Below the pieces are notes generated by a model that saw only the letters and a program-made list of their open reading frames with translations, was not told the DNA's origin and did no database searches. From Agrococcus baldri (lineage in GTDB: Bacteria; Actinomycetota; Actinomycetes; Actinomycetales; Microbacteriaceae): a stretch of DNA of 64,000 nucleotides. The stretch lies in the NCBI GenBank assembly GCA_007988785.1, contig BJUU01000013.1:1-64000 (forward strand), in the 5' to 3' direction. Positions within the stretch are counted from its first letter, which is position 1, and the number at the start of each line of letters is the position of its first letter. Below, one piece after another: positions 58,015 to 64,000 of this stretch. The position numbers were made by a program, and so were the translations under genes.

Positions 58015-58542
58015 ATGGACGATCGTCGTCATCGCGATCGCCGGCGCGCTCCTCACGGGCTGCGCCACCGCCGCGGCCCCTGCAATCGCGCGACGGTCGT
58101 CGCGCGCGGCACGATCCTCGACCCGCGCGAAGCGATGTGCGAGCCCGACGCTCTCGAACGGGCCTCCGAATTCGAGGCGACCGAGTATGCCGAGGCGGCA
58201 TCCTTCCCCATCACCGTCTACACCTTCGAGCTGTCCGAGGTGTACCAGGGGTCAGCAATCACGAAGCCAGTGATGGAAGTGATGCAGATCGGCACGCCTG
58301 CCGACATCAGCGAGCTGGAGCAGACACTCGAAACGGGATCCGAGCACGTGCTGTTCCTGCCCGATGACCCAGAGATTCCCCACCCCGTCGGCATCGTCGG
58401 CGGCCCGACCGGCACGTTCGCGGTGCAGGGAGACCAGCTCGTCTCCCAGGCGGCCGCGCGCTCCGGCCGACTCAGCGCCGGTCACGAGCATCCCGTCGTG
58501 CCACTGACCTGGGACGAGCTCGCGGGCCTCCCCGCGGAGTGA
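58015..58542 (+). pseudogene. Frame-disrupted lipoprotein gene
   Basis: The C-terminal part from about 58090 to the TGA at 58540-58542 reads well in one frame (RATVVARGTILDPREAMCEP to LTWDELAGLPAE, about 150 residues, no family recognised). A clear lipoprotein signal, IVVIAIAGALLTGCATA, lies in another frame at 58022-58072, directly after an in-frame TGA and with no start codon. The ATG at 58015 is in the first frame. Two small compensating indels (about 58018-58021 and 58075-58093) would restore one intact lipoprotein. Real decay or sequencing error cannot be told apart here. Confidence 0.65.
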
Positions 58543-58550
58543 GGTAGCGG

Positions 58551-59501
58551 TTACCAGAGCCCGAGGCGCAGCACCAGGTCGAGCCAGCGGCGCTCCGCCG
58601 GCTCGCGGCGCAGCTCGGGCACGAGCCGGCGCAGCGCCGCTCGGGAGGCGAAGTCGCTGCGCTGGAACAGGGGAGCGATGCGCTCGAGCCGCGACTTCGT
58701 CTCGCCGGTCGCGAGCGAGGCGGCGAGGGTCGCGATCGACGCGCACTGCTTGCGGTAGTCGCCGCTCGCGAGCCTGCGGGCGCGTCGCAGCGCGGGCCGC
58801 AGCCCCGTGTTGGCCCCGGTGGCGTTGCTGTCGTGCTGGCGGTAGTCGATGGTCGGCGTCGGGTCGATGCGCCAGCGGTGGTCGGTGGCGCGGGCGATCG
58901 CGTAGACGATCCAGTCGTGCGGCACCGTCTCGTCGACGAGCGGGTGCGCCTCGATCACCTCCCGAACCGCGGCGAACAGCTGGGGCGTGAGCACGAAGGT
59001 GCAGCCGGGCCCGGCCGACTCGAGCAGGTAGTCGAGCTCGGTCTGCGGCTGCGACTTCTCGAGGTACTCGCTGCGCTCCGAGCCGTCGGGCCGCACCCAG
59101 TAGGCGGTGACGGAGGAGGAGATGGCGTCGAGCTCGTGCTCGGCCATCAGTGCCAGCTGCCGCTGGTAGCGGTCGAGGTGCCAGCGGTCGTCCTGGTCGG
59201 CGAGCGCCACGGCCGCCGCGCCGCTCACGTCGGCGTCGCGCACCAGGCGCAGGAAGTTGGCCTGCGGCGTGCCGAAGCGGCCGGGCGGCAGGATGACGAT
59301 GCGCTCGTCGCCGAACCCGCGCAGGATCTCGAGCGTCGCATCCGTCGACGCATCGTCAGAGACCACCAGCCGCACCTCGACGCCCTGCTGGCCGAGGATC
59401 GTGCGGGTCTGCTCCTCGACGAACTCGGCGCCGTTGTGGGTCGCCATGAGCACGACGACGAGCGGCAGCGCAGGGGCGCTCTCGGCGTGCTCGTCAGTCA
59501 T
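58551..59501 (-). CDS. GT2-family glycosyltransferase
   Basis: 316 residues from ATG 59501 behind GGAGGG. GT-A fold: PLVVVLMATHNGAEFVEEQT, VSDDASTDATLEIL, ALADQDDRWHLDRYQRQLAL with the metal-binding DQDDRW motif, and a later YRQHDSNATG. This pattern is typical of RgpB/WfgD-like rhamnosyl- or glucosyltransferases for O-antigen and rhamnan. It is divergent from an RgpF-like gene, supporting a role in rhamnose-containing wall glycan. Confidence 0.9.
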   Translation of the reverse strand: MTDEHAESAPALPLVVVLMATHNGAEFVEEQTRTILGQQGVEVRLVVSDDASTDATLEILRGFGDERIVILPPGRFGTPQANFLRLVRDADVSGAAAVALADQDDRWHLDRYQRQLALMAEHELDAISSSVTAYWVRPDGSERSEYLEKSQPQTELDYLLESAGPGCTFVLTPQLFAAVREVIEAHPLVDETVPHDWIVYAIARATDHRWRIDPTPTIDYRQHDSNATGANTGLRPALRRARRLASGDYRKQCASIATLAASLATGETKSRLERIAPLFQRSDFASRAALRRLVPELRREPAERRWLDLVLRLGLW

Positions 59502-59630
59502 GTGGATGCCCTCCGTGGCGTCGGCGCGCGGGGCGCGATCCGATTGCCAAGCGTACCGCCGCATGGGCCTGCCTCGCCTCGGTGGTTCCTCTGAGACAGC
59601 AATGCGCGGCGGGTCGCTAGCCTTGGCCCG

Positions 59631-61442
59631 ATGACTGCCGCGCCGCTGAGACTCGCCATCGTCGCCCACCGGGATCCCCGCGGCGAGGTGGGCGAGCGCG
59701 TCGACCTGCTGGTCGAGGGCCTGCGCACGATCGTCGACCGCGTCGTGCTGGTGGCGGATGGGTTGAGTGCGGCCGGGCGGGAACGCGCAGACGCGCTCGC
59801 CGACCGGGTCGTCGAGGCGCCAGCGAAGTCGGCGATCGCGCTGCTCGCCGCCGGCCTCGCGGCGGTCGACGACGAGGTGCGCGCGGCGGCCGCCGTGCTC
59901 GTGACCGACACGGAGCGGTATGGCCCGCTGCCCGGCGAGCACCAGCAGCTCGCGGCGTTCATCGCCGAGCAGGCGCCCGATGCGGCGGCATGGACGTGGG
60001 CACCGACCGCGCCAAGGCAGGCGCTCGAGCCCTCCCCGTGGCTCTGGGCTGATCGTGCAATGCTGGACACGGAGCCCTGGCGAACCTGGTGGCGGGAGTC
60101 GCGCGACGACGACGGTCGGCTCGGGATGCACGACCTCGTGGATGCGTTGCGTCAGCCGGGCTTCTCCGTCGGTGCGCTCCAGGGCTCCGGCGACGACCGG
60201 GTGCAGCGGGCGACGCTCGAGCTGCCTGCGAGCGCTGTCCCGTTCGTCGAACGCGCGCTGCTCGTTGCCGACCCGCTCGTGATCGAGGAGCAGGCGCTCG
60301 ACCCGGGACTCGCCTGGCGCCTGCTGCAAGGCTCCGGCTACCCGATGGGCATCGTCGCGCGAGATCTGCGGCATGCCGCGCCCCCTCGGCAGATCGCCAC
60401 GAACGTCGGCGCCATGCGCATCCTGCAGGGCGTGGGTGAGCTCTTCGGCACGCCACCGCGCGTCGCGGTGCTCGCGCATGTCTTCTACCCCGAGGCGATC
60501 GTCGAGCTGCAGCTGAAGCTGCAGCATCTGCCGCCCGGCTGGCGCCTGTTCGTCACCACCGGCGATGAGGCGTCGAGGACCGAGCTTGAGCGGATGATCC
60601 CGATCCACTTCCGTCGCCACGTGCCCGAGTTCGAGGTGCGCGTCGTCGAGTCCAACCGTGGGCGGGACATCTCGGCCTTCCTGATCGGGTTCGCAGACAT
60701 CCTCCGACCGAGACCGGATGGCTCCACCGAGTTCGATGTCGTGCTCAAGGTGCATTCCAAGCGATCGCCGCAGGATCCGTACCCCCGCGCAGCGCGCTTC
60801 CAGCGCCACGTGCTCGACAGCATGCTCGCCGACCGCGACGCGGGGTCCGCGCTCCTCCAGCTGTTCATCGACGAGCCCGAGCTCGGCATGGCGATGCCGC
60901 CGCAGATCCACGTCGGCTACCCGACGCTCGGCCGCGCCTGGTTCGGCAACCGTCCACTCGCCGAGCGGCTCGCGAGCCGGCTCGGCATCGACGTGCCCTT
61001 CGACGACGGCTCGCCGCTCGCGCCCTTCGGCTCGATGTTCGCCGCCCGACCACAGGCCCTGCGGCCGCTCGTCGACAGCCTCGGCTGGCACGACTTCCCC
61101 GACGAGTCGGGCTACCGCGATGGCGGCGTCGCCCACGCCGTCGAGCGCCTGTTCGCCTACGCCGCCATCAGCGAGGGCTACACGGTGCGCACCGTGACGA
61201 CGCCCGAGATCGCCGCCGAGTCGCACCAGATGCTCGAGTGGAAGCTGCAGGCGATCCTCGAGGACGTGCCCGGCACCTCCCGCCAGCAGGTGCAGCTCGC
61301 CAGGGCGGCGACGCGCGCCGCCGCCCTCTCCGCCGGCGCCGTCGTGCGCAGCGCGCGCGAGGCCGGCAGGCTCGGCGGTCGCGTCGCGCAGGGCGCGAAG
61401 GGCGCCCTCGGCCGGCTTCGCCGCCGGGGCGAGCGCGACTGA
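59631..61442 (+). CDS. Rhamnan synthesis protein F-like (RgpF)
   Basis: 603 residues, leaderless start (TAGCCT 59618-59623, seven bases before ATG). A diverged N-terminal half (1-270) is followed by the RgpF region: RVAVLAHVFYPEAIVELQLK, RVVESNRGRDISAFLIGF, FDVVLKVHSKRSPQ and FGSMFAARPQALRPLVDSLG. RgpF proteins act in assembly of rhamnose-rich cell wall polysaccharides. A 50-residue basic/Ala-rich C-terminal tail could bind the membrane. One-base overlap with the next glycosyltransferase. Confidence 0.9.
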   Translation: MTAAPLRLAIVAHRDPRGEVGERVDLLVEGLRTIVDRVVLVADGLSAAGRERADALADRVVEAPAKSAIALLAAGLAAVDDEVRAAAAVLVTDTERYGPLPGEHQQLAAFIAEQAPDAAAWTWAPTAPRQALEPSPWLWADRAMLDTEPWRTWWRESRDDDGRLGMHDLVDALRQPGFSVGALQGSGDDRVQRATLELPASAVPFVERALLVADPLVIEEQALDPGLAWRLLQGSGYPMGIVARDLRHAAPPRQIATNVGAMRILQGVGELFGTPPRVAVLAHVFYPEAIVELQLKLQHLPPGWRLFVTTGDEASRTELERMIPIHFRRHVPEFEVRVVESNRGRDISAFLIGFADILRPRPDGSTEFDVVLKVHSKRSPQDPYPRAARFQRHVLDSMLADRDAGSALLQLFIDEPELGMAMPPQIHVGYPTLGRAWFGNRPLAERLASRLGIDVPFDDGSPLAPFGSMFAARPQALRPLVDSLGWHDFPDESGYRDGGVAHAVERLFAYAAISEGYTVRTVTTPEIAAESHQMLEWKLQAILEDVPGTSRQQVQLARAATRAAALSAGAVVRSAREAGRLGGRVAQGAKGALGRLRRRGERD

Positions 61443-62497
61443 TGCGCATCGTCGTCTTCCCCGCCTACCGCGAGAACCCGTTCCTCGGCATGCTGCTGGG
61501 CGCGGCTGAGCGCGCCGGCGCCGAGATCGTCGACACCCGCACGCTCGACGAGCTCGAGGCCGCCCTCGCCGAGCGCCCCGCCGAGACGGTGCTGCACGTG
61601 CACTGGACCAACCCGATCGCCCAGTCCACGAACAACCCCGTGGTCGCGGCGCGGAACGCCGGCCGGTTCCGTCGCATGATCCGCCGTGCGCAGCAGCAGG
61701 GCGCCCACCTCGTCTGGACGGTGCACAACGTGCTGCCCCACGGCGCCAAGCACGCCCGCGTCGAGCGCGGCATCCACCGCTTCCTCGCAGGCGCGGCCGA
61801 CCGCATCCACGTCATGCACCCCGACACCGCGGCGCTCGCCGCCCCCCACTACGCCCTGCCCGCCGATCGCGTGCGCCACATCCCGCATCCGAGCTACGTC
61901 GGCGCGGTGCCGCCGGCGGCCGACCGCACCGCCGCCCGTGAGCGGCTCGGCATCGCCGAGGGCGCGCTCGCGGTGCTCTTCCTGGGCCAGATGCGCGCCT
62001 ACAAGGGCGTGCTCGAGCTCATCCACGCTGCGGGAGAGGCGGCGGAGCACCGCCCGCTCGTGCTGCTGCTGGCCGGCAACGCGACCGCCGACGAGACTGC
62101 CGCGATCGACGCGGCGCTCGCGGCGCATCCGCGGCTCACCGCCGTGCGGCACCTGCGCTTCGTCGACGACGCCGAGCTGCCCGGCTGGTTCGCCGCCGCC
62201 GACCTCGTCGCGCTGCCGTACCGCGACATCCTCAACTCGGGCAGCGTGCTGCTCGCGGCGACCTACGGCGCGCCCGTGCTGCTGCCCGCCGTGCCGCACC
62301 TCGCGCGCGAGCACGCCGGCCGAGACTGGGTGACGCTGTTCGAAGGGGCGGATGGGCTGCGCCGCGCCCTCGGGCAAGCACGCGTCGACGACGCCGCGGC
62401 CCGGGCCGCCGCCCTGGCCGACGCCGAGGCGTGGACGGCCGACGACGCATCCGCCGCGTTCCTGGCGGTGCTGGAGGAGCTGGCGCCGCCGAGCTGA
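61442..62497 (+). CDS. GT4-like glycosyltransferase
   Basis: 351 residues. VVFPAYRENPFLGMLLGAAE at the N-terminus, VLHVHWTNPIAQSTNN, VWTVHNVLPHGAKHARVERG, then VLFLGQMRAYKGVLELIHAA and WFAAADLVALPYRDILNSGS with SVLLAATYGAPVLLP. It is a paralogue of the convergent gene at 62556, sharing the HWT(N/S)P, WTVHNVLPH, FFGQMR-YKG and LPYR-ILNSGS motifs. This subfamily (PssI/GumK-like GT-B) is linked to exopolysaccharide synthesis; sugar not determinable. Confidence 0.88.
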   Translation: MRIVVFPAYRENPFLGMLLGAAERAGAEIVDTRTLDELEAALAERPAETVLHVHWTNPIAQSTNNPVVAARNAGRFRRMIRRAQQQGAHLVWTVHNVLPHGAKHARVERGIHRFLAGAADRIHVMHPDTAALAAPHYALPADRVRHIPHPSYVGAVPPAADRTAARERLGIAEGALAVLFLGQMRAYKGVLELIHAAGEAAEHRPLVLLLAGNATADETAAIDAALAAHPRLTAVRHLRFVDDAELPGWFAAADLVALPYRDILNSGSVLLAATYGAPVLLPAVPHLAREHAGRDWVTLFEGADGLRRALGQARVDDAAARAAALADAEAWTADDASAAFLAVLEELAPPS

Positions 62498-62533
62498 TCT
62501 CGATACGGCGGCTGCGCCGCCTACTCGATCAGC
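62493..62533. repeat. Palindromic repeat, family 1 copy C
   Basis: Perfect outer arms GCTGATC / GATCAGC and inner GGCGGC-TGC-GCCGCC, with unpaired TCGATAC / TACTC between. A second half copy, GGCGCCGCCTCCTCGATCAGC without the left arm, is at 62540-62560 and runs into the next gene's 3' end. Lies between two convergent glycosyltransferases. Confidence 0.8.
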
Positions 62534-62555
62534 GAAAGGGGCGCCGCCTCCTCGA

Positions 62556-64000
62556 TCAGCGAGCGTCGCGGGCGGCGATCGCCTCGACCTCGTCGAGCAG
62601 CTCCAGGAAGCCCATCGCCATCGCGTAGGGGGAGCGCTCCTGCGCATAGGCGAGCGCCGCCTGCCGCACCGCCGGGTCGCGGTACCAGGGCTCGCGCAGC
62701 AGTGCCGCGATCGATGCCTGCGCGTCGGCCGGATCGAAGAAGCGGATCCACGCCTGGTCGCCGTAGTCGGCGGTGATGGTGTGCTCGTCGGGCAGGATCA
62801 CCGGCAGCCCGTAGGTCGCCGCGAGGTGCATCGAGCCCGAGTTGAGGATGTGCCGGTAGGGCAGCACCGCCACGTCCGCCGCCGAGAACCAGTCGGCCAC
62901 CTCGTCGTCCTCGATGAACCGCAGCGCGCTCGTGACCTGCACCTCGGTGGCGTCCAGCTGCTCGATCTCCGCCCGCACCGAGGGGGTGGGGTTGCCCGCC
63001 AGCAGCAGCTCGACGGGGTGCTCGTCCTGCAGCGCGGCAGCCGCCCCGAACAGGTGCTCGAGGCCCTTGTAGGGGCGCATCTGGCCGAAGAAGAGCACCT
63101 GCGTGCTCTCGGCCCCCGAGCCGATCGCGGCGCGCGCATCGGCCTGCGGCACGCCCGCGCCGTAGATGCCGGCGTACGACGAGTGCGGCAGCACGCGCAG
63201 CTTCTCTACCGGCAGCTCGTACAGCCCGCCGATCGCCTCCTGGGTGGTCGAGCCGAGCACGTGGATGAGGTGCGAGAGGTCGGCGAAGCCCTGGTGCAGG
63301 CGGATGGCCGCGTCGCGGAAGCGGGTGTCGTGCGGCAGCACGTTGTGCACCGTCCAGATGATGGGCCGCCCGGCCTCGCGCGCTCGGGCGAGCGCCTCGA
63401 GCACCTCGTCGACGATCTCCTCGGCATGGGCCGCATCCCTGGCCTTCTCCGTCACCGGGCTCGTCCACTGCAGGTGCACGACGCCCTCGTGGCTCGAGCG
63501 CAGCTCGCTCACGAGCGCGCGCGGGTCGACGGTGCCGTCGAAGCGGGTGCCCTGGGCGCGGGCCGCGGTCTGCAGCATCGTCACGTAGGGGTTCGACATC
63601 CAGTTCGGGTACGCGTAGATGCGGCGATCCGCCGCGGCCGCGGGCGCTGCGGCGATGGGCGTGCCGTGCCGGCGCTCGGCGCGCAGCGTGACGGGGGAGG
63701 CCGACTCGAAGGCGAGGTGCAGCGCCGTCTCGCCCTGGCCGTGCAGCTGCTCGGGCAGCGAGCGGGCGACGACCGGCACCTCGAGCGGGCCCCGGCCGCG
63801 ACGCTCGCGCCGCAGCGTCACGGCGATCGAGCGGCCGGTCGCGGCGGTGCCGAGCACGAACCGCGCGCTCCAGCTGGTGGTCGCGCCGTCGGTGGCGCGC
63901 GCCCAGGCGGCCGCCACCCGCTGGAAGCGGCCGTCGGTCGACCGCAGCACGATCGAGAGCCGGTCGGCGACGTGCAGCGGATTCGAGAGCTCGATCTCGC
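62556..64000 (-). CDS. GT4-like glycosyltransferase with N-terminal accessory domain (5' end outside window)
   Basis: Open to the window edge (481 codons visible, continuing as EIELSNPLHVADRLSIVLRS). The first about 130 visible residues form a beta-rich accessory domain (FVLGTAATGRSIAVTLRRER, LEVPVVARSLPEQLHG) seen before some polysaccharide glycosyltransferases. The catalytic part matches its convergent paralogue: IYAYPNWMSNPYVTMLQTAA, VHLQWTSPVTEK, IIWTVHNVLPHDTRFRDAAI, VLFFGQMRPYKGLEHLFGAA and DVAVLPYRHILNSGSMHLAA. The true start lies beyond 64000. Confidence 0.87.
   Translation of the reverse strand, partial: EIELSNPLHVADRLSIVLRSTDGRFQRVAAAWARATDGATTSWSARFVLGTAATGRSIAVTLRRERRGRGPLEVPVVARSLPEQLHGQGETALHLAFESASPVTLRAERRHGTPIAAAPAAAADRRIYAYPNWMSNPYVTMLQTAARAQGTRFDGTVDPRALVSELRSSHEGVVHLQWTSPVTEKARDAAHAEEIVDEVLEALARAREAGRPIIWTVHNVLPHDTRFRDAAIRLHQGFADLSHLIHVLGSTTQEAIGGLYELPVEKLRVLPHSSYAGIYGAGVPQADARAAIGSGAESTQVLFFGQMRPYKGLEHLFGAAAALQDEHPVELLLAGNPTPSVRAEIEQLDATEVQVTSALRFIEDDEVADWFSAADVAVLPYRHILNSGSMHLAATYGLPVILPDEHTITADYGDQAWIRFFDPADAQASIAALLREPWYRDPAVRQAALAYAQERSPYAMAMGFLELLDEVEAIAARDAR

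Overview
The window is a 64 kb, about 70% G+C stretch of chromosome from an actinobacterium. Dense GTG/TTG starts, many leaderless genes, AccA3/AccD5/AccE-type acyl-CoA carboxylase genes, a BmpA/YufO-type nucleoside importer and DUF6069, DUF4190 and DUF559 proteins all point to Actinomycetota. The strong GGATGC/GCATCC hexamer bias and the style of the palindromic repeats suggest Microbacteriaceae (for example Agrococcus or a relative); that last step is inference.

Layout. 1-3509: C-terminal part of a polymorphic nuclease toxin followed by four small genes, at least three of which look like immunity-type proteins (one SseB-like, two tandem YezG-like). 3567-4738: small-export membrane protein divergent from an XRE regulator and its partner membrane protein, with three operator-like repeats between them. 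4799-8367: sdhCDAB. 8449-10818: GT4 mannosyltransferase divergent from manC. 10862-11770: a DUF559 (Vsr-like) gene with palindromes. 12019-24949: nucleoside import and salvage (two BmpA lipoproteins, ABC ATPase, two permeases, cdd, deoA, add, a lone PTS EIIA, phosphosugar mutase, PNP). 24983-28757: YaeQ, an LpdA-like flavoprotein, biotinylated acyl-CoA carboxylase alpha subunit. 29797-34240: TetR plus a heterodimeric ABC exporter. 34320-42919: maf, TetR/DoxX pair, TrmA-like methyltransferase, a two-component system, oxidoreductases, topoisomerase IB. 42946-46149: accE, accD, birA, PH-domain protein. 46208-52004: ugd, purK, an island, purE, LCP protein. 52105-64000: rhamnose (rmlD, rmlB, rmlA) and cell-wall glycan glycosyltransferases, interrupted by a lower-G+C island with a secreted matrixin-like protease, a lipoprotein and a frame-disrupted lipoprotein gene.

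Many conserved genes (purE, purK, PH-domain protein, birA, accD5, accE5, maf, accA3, lpdA, deoD, pmmB, add, deoA, cdd, sdhCDAB) lie in the same general neighbourhood in Mycobacterium tuberculosis (about Rv3275c-Rv3319). The blocks that break this shared order are therefore good candidates for acquired DNA.

The most unusual structure is between purK and purE, which are normally adjacent. A gene for an AbiEi/DUF559-type nuclease-fold protein is bracketed on each side by a pair of 58-bp hairpins (four hairpins, all exactly 58 bp, each pair separated by exactly 14 bp). A second DUF559 gene near 11 kb has its own palindromes and shares a 12-bp element at the same distance upstream of its start. 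This resembles the organisation of REPIN/RAYT systems, but with a DUF559 protein in place of the transposase.
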